DNA of 12,587 nt from Candidatus Zhuqueibacterota bacterium (GTDB lineage: Bacteria; SM23-31), in assembly GCA_022562855.1 (NCBI GenBank), contig JADFON010000024.1, forward strand, positions 1 through 12,587, written 5' to 3'. Numbering within the stretch: the stretch's first letter is position 1; each line of letters starts with the position of its first letter. This document shows, in pieces, positions 1 to 6,561 of the stretch. The notes beneath the pieces are model-generated. The model saw only the letters and a list, made by a program, of their open reading frames with translations, was not told where the DNA came from and made no database searches. The translations under genes were made by a program, and so were the position numbers.

Positions 1-328
1 CTATCCCCTCTCTAAGATATTCGGTGATTATATTGGTCTGCTGGAAATGGTTATGAGATTTGTAGATCATTACCGGAATTCGCTTTTGTAATGAATAGTT
101 AAAATCGTTTTCCATTGTCGCCAATTCATCTTCCAATACATCCGCAGCAAACTCGGCTATATATTGACCGCCTTCATAGAAGTGAATTATAAAGTGCTGT
201 GTTTCAATTAATGACCAGTCGAAATTCTCATAACTTACCTTGTTCTTGCCGAAAACCTGTGCAAAAACAGATGCGGGCAAACTTAACATCACTAATAAAA
301 GTAATACCGGTTTTACAAAATTTTTCAT
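1..328 (-). CDS. Secreted protein, N-terminal fragment (FCB-group gluzincin/beta-propeller-like family), runs off the window
   Basis: The ATG at 328-326 is preceded by a strong purine-rich site (GGAGGG, 337-332). The frame stays open for 109 codons to the window edge, so the C-terminal part is missing. The first ~23 residues form a classical signal peptide: a short basic start, a leucine-rich core and an Ala-X-Ala type end (VFA before Gln). The mature start contains FGKNKVSYENFDW, then THFIIHFYEGG-like and VMIYKSHNHFQQTN-like segments. From memory, this pattern begins large secreted FCB-group proteins that combine a peptidase-MA-like (gluzincin) domain with a C-terminal WD40/TolB-like propeller. 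The metal-binding HExxH would lie beyond the edge, so catalytic competence cannot be judged. It is divergent from the FlaG-like gene, with a 228-base AT-rich gap. The family assignment is recognition from memory; secretion is well supported. Confidence 0.75.
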   Translation of the reverse strand, partial: MKNFVKPVLLLLVMLSLPASVFAQVFGKNKVSYENFDWSLIETQHFIIHFYEGGQYIAEFAADVLEDELATMENDFNYSLQKRIPVMIYKSHNHFQQTNIITEYLREGI

Positions 329-475
329 ATTCCCTCCGGAATTATATCCTATAGATAAAAACTTCAAAGTTAAAGCAAAAGTTCCTTTTACATTATAAAT
401 TACATAATTATCGTCAATTGAATTCAAAAAGTTGAATATAATAACAAAATATTTCTTAAAAAATATAATAATTTT

Positions 476-503
476 TAAAGACTTCCATATCACCTGTCGA
501 TAA
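476..503 (+). promoter_or_regulatory. Candidate sigma-28 (FliA-type) flagellar promoter
   Basis: TAAA at 476-479 is followed 16 bases later by GTCGATAA at 496-503. The enterobacterial sigma-28 consensus is TAAA, 15 bases, GCCGATAA, so the -35 core matches fully and the -10 matches 7 of 8 with one extra spacer base. It lies 53 bases upstream of the start codon of a gene whose product has a FlaG domain, which is what such a promoter would be expected to serve. Transcription would start near 508-512. Confidence 0.6.
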
Positions 504-556
504 CTATAGTGTAAGCCTGAATAATCATAGTCATTCCTACATGGAGGTAGATTAAA

Positions 557-736
557 ATGTCTACTGATTCTGTCGGGCAATTAAGCAACTCGTTTCCAAA
601 TATTCCGAAGACGCATATTCGGTTTGTTGTTCAGGACAAGGTCAGAACTCAAGTTGTAAATTCCAGCAACGATAAGATTATCCGTGAAATTCCGAGAAAG
701 CTCTCTTCGAATATTTATCTTAGTGTATACGCATAA
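557..736 (+). CDS. flaG: Small FlaG-domain flagellar protein (59 aa)
   Basis: ATG at 557, with GGAGG at 543-547 nine bases upstream; stop TAA at 734-736. Residues 20-47 (HIRFVVQDKVR, then TQVVNSSNDKIIREIP) follow the FlaG-family core: an 'xLRFxVD' strand, a 'xVVkVvDxxTgevIRqIP' strand pair, and the signature isoleucine-arginine-x-isoleucine-proline near residue 42. FlaG proteins are usually around 100-130 residues with a long variable N-terminus. This one is only 59 residues, essentially the conserved C-terminal domain plus a short leader, and it lacks much of the usual C-terminal helix. FlaG proteins are linked to flagellar filament length or assembly; the exact role here is inferred. No other flagellar gene is in the window. 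A sigma-28-like promoter upstream and a strong terminator downstream make it a monocistronic unit. Confidence 0.75.
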   Translation: MSTDSVGQLSNSFPNIPKTHIRFVVQDKVRTQVVNSSNDKIIREIPRKLSSNIYLSVYA

Positions 737-813
737 TATAAGTGTGAGTTTTAAGTAATTTATATTATATTTACAATTTTTAAAGAGATTTATTCCCTCG
801 ACAATTTTTGAAT

Positions 814-847
814 AAATCCTGCTATTAAAAATAGCAGGATTTTTTTT
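814..847 (+). terminator. Strong intrinsic terminator after the FlaG-like gene
   Basis: A perfect 12-bp stem, 815-826 with 830-841 (AATCCTGCTATT and its complement), has an AAA loop at 827-829 and runs directly into eight T residues (840-847). It sits about 80 bases after the FlaG-like stop codon. It lies between convergent genes and may also slow minus-strand transcription leaving the methyltransferase gene, though the T tract on that side is poor. Confidence 0.85.
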
Positions 848-855
848 GTCCCGTC

Positions 856-1683
856 TTAGTGCTTGTTTGCCACTACAAAAGTCCTGGCGCCTTCCCGAAA
901 AAAACGTTTTAAAATCGAATCCAGGTGCAAATACCTCGCAACAATATAAATAACGGCTGAAAACCTATCAAGAAAATTTTTATTCCATTGAGCAAATCCT
1001 TCACTCCTGAGCAGTATTTTGTTAAAAAACGCGAATATATAGTAGAAAATTACCGGGATTTTGGTAGCGTATCTTACTTCTTTTTCAAAGCTCCCATAGT
1101 CAATTATCCGCAACCCGGACTTTTTTACCATTTCCGCTACTTCATGAGGTTTAAACGCAGTATGAAAGTAAGTGTCGCCCTTTACTCCCGATATATTATA
1201 GTTTTTTAACGAATCAAGCCCGATCCATTCCGGTCTTTTTCTTGTATAGTTGGGTACAGTTACAAGTAAAGTGCCGTTCGGTTTCAGCAATCTCGATATA
1301 TCTGCAATTACCTTTTCCGGGTTATAAACATGTTCAAGAAGCTCAGAGCACAATATTTTATCAAACGAACGGTCTTTAAGAAACGATAGTTGTTCCGCAT
1401 CCCCTACTATCAAATTGCAAGGAAAATTTTTGCCTTTGCATTTTTCCTTAGCCTTGTACAATACATGAGAAGAAATATCGACCCCAAACGAGGTTCCTCC
1501 TCTATATTCTGTCAAATAAGTGCCTTTGTTGCATCCTATGTCCAATAATAAACCACTCCATGTATCGAGATGCTGAAGCACAAATTTCTTTCTTAATCTT
1601 CCGCGAAGCGTATTATAAACTATTTCCTCTTCAGGATACCTCTCTCCTACCTCCTGGTAAAATCTATAGTAGTCCTTATCCAT
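856..1683 (-). CDS. Class I SAM-dependent methyltransferase (Methyltransf_11/25 type)
   Basis: A 275-residue cytoplasmic enzyme, predicted to transfer a methyl group from S-adenosylmethionine to an unidentified acceptor. Rossmann-fold motifs are visible in order: motif I LLDIGCNKGTYL (46-57), the acidic end of strand beta-2 GVDIS (67-71), GDAEQL (94-99), CSELLEHV (112-119), and the post-motif LLKPNGTLLVTVPN (132-145). Residues about 209-226 are hydrophobic (IPVIFYYIFAFF), suggesting membrane or lipid-substrate association rather than a full transmembrane span. The ATG at 1683 has no clear ribosome binding site, but it lies only 20 bases after the flippase stop, so translation may be coupled in a two-gene operon. 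This context points to modification of a surface glycan, an undecaprenyl-linked sugar or a related lipid; that substrate is inference. A ubiquinone-type methyltransferase is less likely given the neighbour. Confidence 0.85.
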   Translation of the reverse strand: MDKDYYRFYQEVGERYPEEEIVYNTLRGRLRKKFVLQHLDTWSGLLLDIGCNKGTYLTEYRGGTSFGVDISSHVLYKAKEKCKGKNFPCNLIVGDAEQLSFLKDRSFDKILCSELLEHVYNPEKVIADISRLLKPNGTLLVTVPNYTRKRPEWIGLDSLKNYNISGVKGDTYFHTAFKPHEVAEMVKKSGLRIIDYGSFEKEVRYATKIPVIFYYIFAFFNKILLRSEGFAQWNKNFLDRFSAVIYIVARYLHLDSILKRFFREGARTFVVANKH

Positions 1684-1703
1684 GTGTATCGGTTATTAAC
1701 GTA

Positions 1704-3173
1704 TTACCCTGAATTTGGATTTGTCCGGATCAAGGATTTTATGGCGTCGGATTCTTCGGGTTTGAAGAATCCTGTGAGAAAGATTACGATGGGATAAAAG
1801 AAGACCAAACCTGCCTTCACAAAAAAAGACTGCCCACCCGGAATCACAAAAACAACAACGAACATTATACCGATTACTAAGACAACATGCAACAACCGTT
1901 TGTATTCATAGTTAACCGGGTAAAACCGGCGTGTAACGGCTATCAGGGTCAATGACATCAATGCGTACGCTATAACCGTAGCAACAGCCGCGCCTGTCAT
2001 ACCGTACCTCGGAATTAATAGAAAGTTCAATCCTACGTTTGCTAATGCAGATATCCCGGCAATATATAGTAGATATTTAGATTTCTTTTTGATGTAAATT
2101 CCTACTATAAAATTCACATAAACGCCATAAAATACATAGGCTATCATAATTATCGGGACTATAGAAACGCCGTCCCAGAATTTGCTGTCGATTAGATAGC
2201 CGTCTGTAAATGGGATCGGAATTGTTGCCAGTTCTCTCACAAAGAAAGAAATAGCAAGATAAATCCATCCCGCAACAAGAACATAATAGGATAGTACCCG
2301 CGCATATATTTCTTTTGCGTTTTCTTTCGAAGCTATCGAGAGAAAAAAGGGGTGCCATGCAAAGCGAAAAGCCCCGACAGCTAAAGCCATGATCATTGCC
2401 ATTTTGTATCCTGCCCCATAAATACCGACCATTCCCTCCCCGTGAAAATATCTTATAATAAACCTATCTATCAGGTCCATACTGATTATAGATATTCCCG
2501 GCACAATATATGGCAACCCGAAACGGAGAAGCTCGGCGTAAACTTTAGACGATACCTTGTATGTAACGCGGGAAAAAACTATTGGCAGAAGAATCAACAC
2601 CATTACGCCGGATGCCAAAAAGTTTGCAATAAAGATACCTTCAACACCTTTATCGGGTACGAAGTAGAAATTAAGTGACAAAGTGACTGCAACATTGAGA
2701 ATACTGAAAAACATAAACAATACAGAACGCTCTTCTGCACGAAGCACCAACATTGGAATTCTTGCCAGGGAGTCAAATAACAATATCCCGGCTGTCCATT
2801 GTATAATAATTGCATTATTTGGCGATCCGAAAAAAAACCCGGAGATAGAACCGGCATAGAAAAAGGTTCCAATACTCAAAAATATTGAAACAGAGAACAC
2901 GGATAAAAGTGAGGTGCTAAAAACATTTCTATTGGTAAAACCGGGTTCTTTAAGCAGATAAAATCGCAAAAACGCCGTATCCATACCATGAAGAAATATC
3001 ACATTAGCCAGTCCGAGATAGGCAAATATCAATACTGCTTCACCGTATTGAAACGTAGAAACCAACAGGTTTGTGTGAAGTGGAAGTAATAAGAAAGATA
3101 ACGAACGGGCAATTATGTTTGATAAGCCGTATATGGAGATATGTTTGGAAAGCCGCTTTAATTCGGCAAACAT
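1704..3173 (-). CDS. Polysaccharide/oligosaccharide flippase (Wzx-like, MOP superfamily)
   Basis: A 489-residue integral membrane protein of the MATE/MOP exporter superfamily, predicted to move lipid-linked oligosaccharide units across the inner membrane for O-antigen, capsule or exopolysaccharide assembly. The start HISIYGLSNIIARSLSFLLL (11-30) is the usual first helix of the polysaccharide_synt family. About 14 hydrophobic segments are spread over the protein, with the typical central LRFGLPYIVPG...DRFII stretch at the second half-repeat. The length is normal. The ATG at 3173 lacks a good Shine-Dalgarno sequence; the 93-base gap before it is AT-rich and probably holds the promoter. It is followed after 20 bases by the methyltransferase. 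No glycosyltransferase, Wzy or Wzz gene is nearby, so this is a small detached unit rather than a full O-antigen cluster. The transported substrate cannot be read from sequence. Confidence 0.9.
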   Translation of the reverse strand: MFAELKRLSKHISIYGLSNIIARSLSFLLLPLHTNLLVSTFQYGEAVLIFAYLGLANVIFLHGMDTAFLRFYLLKEPGFTNRNVFSTSLLSVFSVSIFLSIGTFFYAGSISGFFFGSPNNAIIIQWTAGILLFDSLARIPMLVLRAEERSVLFMFFSILNVAVTLSLNFYFVPDKGVEGIFIANFLASGVMVLILLPIVFSRVTYKVSSKVYAELLRFGLPYIVPGISIISMDLIDRFIIRYFHGEGMVGIYGAGYKMAMIMALAVGAFRFAWHPFFLSIASKENAKEIYARVLSYYVLVAGWIYLAISFFVRELATIPIPFTDGYLIDSKFWDGVSIVPIIMIAYVFYGVYVNFIVGIYIKKKSKYLLYIAGISALANVGLNFLLIPRYGMTGAAVATVIAYALMSLTLIAVTRRFYPVNYEYKRLLHVVLVIGIMFVVVFVIPGGQSFFVKAGLVFFYPIVIFLTGFFKPEESDAIKSLIRTNPNSG

Positions 3174-3266
3174 CGGCTGTAACGGGGTTTTTTTGTTGGT
3201 GAGTTTGTTATATTGTTCTAAAGTTTAAACTGCTTTTTATAATTCTATAATCAACGAATATTATTG

Positions 3267-3740
3267 TTAAAAATCAAATGTTTTATTCTTATGCATCTCG
3301 GTAAGATCTGCCGCATGTCTTTTTTCTTCTTTGATCAGTTCAGCCAGTGTGCTTTTCCCATTTTCTGTTTTCATTCTTTTTAGTATATGTTTATAAAATT
3401 TTACCGTACTTTTTTCGGTCTTGATCCCAAGCTTAATTGCCGTTAAGGGATGAAAATTTTCGACATCGCCTTCATGAATGAGCGGCAATACTTCTTCATG
3501 AGATATTTCTTTAATCAACTCTTTAAGTTCATTATCGATTGGATCGTCTTTGCCTGATGGTTCGGATTCTTTTAACTCTGTGAATGTCTCCGCATGTAGT
3601 AACTCATCTGAGGCGAAGCTTTTGAAAATTTCCTTTGTGGTTTTGTTTTTAGCCAAACGCGATAATTTTTCGTAAAATTCTGCGCCTTCTTTTTCTAAAT
3701 TCACAGCCAAATCCAACAAATCATGAATTTCATTGCTCAT
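3267..3740 (-). CDS. Rubrerythrin-type ferritin-like diiron protein (no rubredoxin domain)
   Basis: A 157-residue soluble four-helix-bundle protein. It carries a full set of diiron ligands in the rubrerythrin pattern: E16 (seven residues before FY, helix 1), E46 and H49 in DELLHAE (helix 2), E109 in TEKSTVKFY (helix 3), and E139 and H142 in EEKRHAADL (helix 4). A charged linker (about 58-80) separates the two helical pairs. The C-terminal Cys4 rubredoxin domain of classical rubrerythrin is absent, and the protein contains no cysteine, so electrons must come from a separate donor if it is a peroxidase. It begins 45 bases after the feoB stop on the same strand, so it is very likely co-transcribed with feoB. 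The context suggests handling incoming ferrous iron or removing peroxide formed by it; iron storage and peroxide reduction cannot be separated from sequence. Confidence 0.88.
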   Translation of the reverse strand: MSNEIHDLLDLAVNLEKEGAEFYEKLSRLAKNKTTKEIFKSFASDELLHAETFTELKESEPSGKDDPIDNELKELIKEISHEEVLPLIHEGDVENFHPLTAIKLGIKTEKSTVKFYKHILKRMKTENGKSTLAELIKEEKRHAADLTEMHKNKTFDF

Positions 3741-3785
3741 ATTATTATACTTCTCTTTCTGAGGTAGTAATTGGGTTTTAATTCC

Positions 3786-5924
3786 CTAAAAAGTAATATT
3801 AAAAAAATTTAAAGTAAAGTTTAATAATCCCCCGACAAGGAACGCGAATGGGAAAATAAATCCGACAATCCTTATTGCCGTTTTTAAATTTAGTTCCTTT
3901 ACGATGATGAAAACGTTTGCCACGCATGGTACAAACAACGTAATAGTTATCATTGCAACCAATATCTGATTCGGAGTCAATAATCCGTTTTGCACCGCAT
4001 CAAACAAATAAACCGCCCCAAAATCCCTTCTCAGGAACCCAATCAGGAACGCCTCGGTCATTTCTGTCGGTAAACCGAGAAAACTAACAACAAGCGGACT
4101 TGCAGCGTCACGAATAACAATCAAAAGATTTGTTACATCAAGAAAAAACAATATGATAGTTCCAAGTATAAAAAGCGGGATAACTTCTTTAAAATACCAC
4201 TCCATCCGCGCTGTGGTCTTTATTACTATATTTCCAAGTTGGGGTTTTCTAATCGGCGGTATTTCCAGGATAAATGCCGAGGAATCACCTTTCAACACTT
4301 TCGAGGCTAAGAATCCCACCGATAACAGCACTCCAACGACCAGTCCCAGCCAAACCATCATGGCGCCTATAGATACAGTGCTGACCAACGCCAGTAAAAC
4401 GCCAAGCTGTGCAGAACAAGGTATGCCGAGGGCAAGAAGAAGCGTTACTATGATTCTTTCTTTTCTCGTTTCCATAATTCTTGCCGTCATTGTCGCCATT
4501 GTGTCGCAGCCCAAGCCCAATACCATCGGTAATATTGCTTTACCGTTCAAACCGACCATCTTAAAAACCCTGTTCAGCATTACAGCGAGACGCGGTAAAT
4601 AACCGGTATCCTCGAGAATACTGAATAGTAAAAAAAATGTCCCGACAATAGGAAGGACTATGGCAATACCGTAAGATAGAGCCATTGTTATCACGCCATA
4701 ATCACCCACGAAAAAATCGTGAACAACCTTTAACGAGGTCTGCAATAAAGTGAGAGAAACTCCATCGGGAACAGAATAATTGGGTATAACCACTTCACGC
4801 GAAAACGCGATTCCCGTTTCAATTCCATGGGAGGAAGTAAGAGGAATGGTAAATTCCCAGCTTAAGGTATCCAGCACATGGGAATGATTAAACGGTAATA
4901 TCCAGTCAAAAATTCGAATTGCCATTGGATTTATATATTGTCCGAACAAACCGACTTCAAAGAAATCAACCAGAGTCCCTGCACCGAATAATCCAACAAA
5001 CCAATAAGTAAAATATAATACCGCCAGAACTACTCCTATCCCCCAAGCCGGATGCATAGCCAATTTGCCTACTTCTGTTGCAATTAGTTTCGAAGTAACA
5101 GGACTGACAACATAAACCTCGTCCATAATTTTGTCCACGTGGGACATACGGAATTTAGCGATAACGTTTTGCAGACGGTCTTTATAATGTGTTTGTGCTT
5201 GATTTATAATATCGTTTATCCGGTCGATTGAGTCGGATGAAACGGATTCCTGAAGCCATTTACTAAGAGATGTGTCACTTGATAAAAGCATGAGAGCAAG
5301 AGACCTCTTAGAAATCGTACAATCCGGAAGCAGATCTTCGATTTTACTAATCCCATATTCAATTTCACTGGGATATTGATAGCCATACCGGGATTCTCGC
5401 GCGTCCTGAAGGCTTTGCTTTACTTGTTGTAGACCTTTTCTCTGAGTAGCAGTTGTAGGTATAACCGGTATTCCAAATAAATCTTCCAATTTATCGATAT
5501 TTATCGAGATACCTCTTGAATGCGCCTCGTCCGCCATATTCAGCGCCAATACAAATGGAATCTTCATTTCGGCAAGTTGTATAGTTACATATAAACTCCG
5601 GCGAAGATTCTTGGTGTCCGCCACCTGCAACACGGTTTTGTAATCACCCGAAAGAAGTAAATCACGAGTTGCTTTTTCATCTTCGGACTGGGGAGTAAAG
5701 TCGTTTGTTCCCGGAGTATCCGTGACTTTCAGCGTTTCACCGTTCAAGCTCATTTTGCCATGACTTAAGGTGACAGTCGTGCCCGGATAATTAGAAACCG
5801 TTACATATTTGCCGGTAAGGTATCCGAATACAACGCTTTTGCCAACATTTGGATTACCAACCAGTACTATGGATGAGTTGTTATTTGAAGTTGTTGTTTT
5901 GTGGGATATATCTGTTTGAGCCAC
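3786..5924 (-). CDS. feoB: Ferrous iron transporter FeoB
   Basis: A 712-residue inner-membrane Fe(II) importer with an N-terminal GTPase. G1 GNPNVGKS (23-30), the G2 threonines in NYPGTT (45-50), G3 DTPG (69-72) and G4 NMAD (129-132) are all present. The membrane part follows from about residue 290. Gate 1 is GLGCDTMATMTAR (470-482, C473), where the family usually has a V-PA core; a further cysteine lies in IPCSAQ (C503), and Gate 2 is LFVPCVAN (C667). Length is within the family range (E. coli about 773). The start is GTG at 5924-5922: an in-frame stop lies five codons upstream and no in-frame ATG precedes the G1 motif. The ribosome binding site is weak. No FeoA or FeoC gene is seen in the window; the next gene downstream is the ferritin-like protein. 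Specificity for ferrous iron rests on family membership. Confidence 0.93.
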   Translation of the reverse strand: MAQTDISHKTTTSNNNSSIVLVGNPNVGKSVVFGYLTGKYVTVSNYPGTTVTLSHGKMSLNGETLKVTDTPGTNDFTPQSEDEKATRDLLLSGDYKTVLQVADTKNLRRSLYVTIQLAEMKIPFVLALNMADEAHSRGISINIDKLEDLFGIPVIPTTATQRKGLQQVKQSLQDARESRYGYQYPSEIEYGISKIEDLLPDCTISKRSLALMLLSSDTSLSKWLQESVSSDSIDRINDIINQAQTHYKDRLQNVIAKFRMSHVDKIMDEVYVVSPVTSKLIATEVGKLAMHPAWGIGVVLAVLYFTYWFVGLFGAGTLVDFFEVGLFGQYINPMAIRIFDWILPFNHSHVLDTLSWEFTIPLTSSHGIETGIAFSREVVIPNYSVPDGVSLTLLQTSLKVVHDFFVGDYGVITMALSYGIAIVLPIVGTFFLLFSILEDTGYLPRLAVMLNRVFKMVGLNGKAILPMVLGLGCDTMATMTARIMETRKERIIVTLLLALGIPCSAQLGVLLALVSTVSIGAMMVWLGLVVGVLLSVGFLASKVLKGDSSAFILEIPPIRKPQLGNIVIKTTARMEWYFKEVIPLFILGTIILFFLDVTNLLIVIRDAASPLVVSFLGLPTEMTEAFLIGFLRRDFGAVYLFDAVQNGLLTPNQILVAMITITLFVPCVANVFIIVKELNLKTAIRIVGFIFPFAFLVGGLLNFTLNFFNITF

Positions 5925-6026
5925 TAAATTTATCTTTCATATCTATGTTTATGACAGGCGTTTTAATCAAATTTTCTCAATGGATAATTTAACCATACTA
6001 AAAGGTACGGATTGTTTTTTACAATC

Positions 6027-6241
6027 TCAAGTGATTATTGCGTGAAGAAAACCTAAGGTGCGTCAGGCTGGTTTTAAGGATAGAGTAAAGTATACTGTCT
6101 TAAAAATAAATTACATCCCCCACAGGTAGAAAGATGTAGATTACCACCCCGAAAAGATAGGGGCAGGCGTCTTCTTCCCCTCTGCATGAGTGATAAGAGA
6201 CAACTACGCAACAGGATAAATCGATAAATCTGAACACTTGA
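6027..6241 (-). ncRNA. Candidate structured non-coding RNA, possibly 6S-like (about 215 nt)
   Basis: On the minus strand the two ends are complementary: TCAAGTG (6241-6235 read 5'-3') pairs with CACTTGA (6033-6027). A second arm, TGTTGCGT (6213-6206), pairs with ACGCAATA (6043-6036) inside the first. The second arm contains a G-U pair that would be an A-C mismatch on the plus strand, which favours minus-strand transcription. A 7-bp hairpin (CTGCCCC with GGGGTGG, 6166-6144, nine-base loop) lies near the middle, so the RNA would be a rod with an apical hairpin, roughly the architecture and size of 6S RNA. A -10/-35 pair just upstream predicts a start at the first arm. I do not recognise conserved primary sequence of 6S, SRP RNA, tmRNA or RNase P RNA. 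It could instead be a long feoB leader. Confidence 0.35.
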
Positions 6242-6244
6242 TGC

Positions 6245-6274
6245 ATAATAACAATAAAGACGAGGGCAAAACAA
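6245..6274 (-). promoter_or_regulatory. Candidate sigma-70-type promoter for the structured RNA
   Basis: Read on the minus strand: TTGTTT (6274-6269), an 18-base spacer, then TATTAT (6250-6245). The predicted start falls near 6240, exactly where the first complementary arm of the candidate RNA begins. It lies just downstream of the coiled-coil gene stop codon, so it would separate the actin pair from the RNA and feoB region. Confidence 0.4.
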
Positions 6275-6297
6275 TACTGATAAAAAAATAATCTTCT

Positions 6298-6528
6298 TTA
6301 ATAACCCGCCTCTTCGAATTTTTTCATAAGCTCTTTTAACCGCGTGACAGTATAATCTCTTTTGTTCTTCAAAAGTTCATATTCCTTTTCGAGATATGCA
6401 ATCCGCTGATGAAGAGTATTGTTTTCATTTCGGTAGAAAAACACCTTGCCCGCTAAAACAGAAAGCCCTTCTTCAACATTAGACATTGTCCTCAGGATTT
6501 TTTCTGATTTATCGGCTGTATCGGGCAT
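6298..6528 (-). CDS. Small coiled-coil protein, ZapB-like in appearance, paired with the actin homologue
   Basis: A 76-residue soluble protein of unknown family. From about residue 28 to 74 it is a near-continuous amphipathic helix with heptad-like leucine/isoleucine spacing (LHQRIAYLEKEYELLKN, then RLKELMKKFEEAGY), so a dimeric coiled coil is likely. The N-terminal 25 residues are polar with a short hydrophobic patch (VEEGLSVLAGKVFF). It starts with ATG at 6528, 33 bases after the actin-gene stop on the same strand, so the two are probably one operon. The leucine pattern resembles small ZapB-type proteins that bridge division machinery, but helical coiled coils look alike and I do not claim homology. 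Being next to a filament-forming ATPase suggests an adaptor, cross-linker or regulator of that filament. The function is inference; the coiled coil is visible. Confidence 0.75.
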   Translation of the reverse strand: MPDTADKSEKILRTMSNVEEGLSVLAGKVFFYRNENNTLHQRIAYLEKEYELLKNKRDYTVTRLKELMKKFEEAGY

Positions 6529-6561
6529 TATAATTAAACAGGTTATTTCGCAAGTCGTCTT

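Larger units (their letters stand above)
5925..6297. other. 373-base non-coding gap between the coiled-coil gene and feoB
   Basis: I see no convincing protein gene here. The minus strand holds a promoter-like element (6245-6274), a pair of nested long-range complementary arms (6027-6043 with 6206-6241), a GC-rich apical hairpin (6144-6166) and a short A/T-loop hairpin (GATTGT/ACAATC, about 6011-6026). These suggest a structured RNA, described separately. The last ~85 bases before feoB are AT-rich and may hold the feoB promoter. I could not find a clear Fur-type operator. Confidence 0.5.

Noticed and set aside
2077-2872. Reading frames of 78-93 codons inside the flippase gene in other frames
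   Set aside because: They are shadows of the flippase gene, with no start signals and compositions typical of out-of-frame translation.
4153-4602. A 149-codon plus-strand frame antisense to feoB
   Set aside because: It lies wholly within the conserved membrane domain of feoB, where codon bias keeps the opposite strand open. It has no ribosome binding site or recognisable domain.
5881-5940. A 19-codon minus-strand frame starting at ATG 5940 and overlapping the feoB start
   Set aside because: It is short, has no ribosome binding site and is out of frame with feoB. It was considered as a leader peptide, but nothing supports translation.
6027-6241. Identifying the candidate RNA as SRP RNA, tmRNA or RNase P RNA
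   Set aside because: A GGGGGATGTAA-like stretch recalls the SRP GGGATGTAGC segment, but the partner motif GGAAGCAGCC is absent. No tmRNA tag or tRNA-like end and no RNase P core motif is visible.
6074-6274. A 66-codon minus-strand reading frame in the gap upstream of feoB
   Set aside because: Its composition is unlike a protein (runs of Arg, Leu, Tyr and Cys), it has no ribosome binding site, and it overlaps the nested complementary arms of the candidate RNA.
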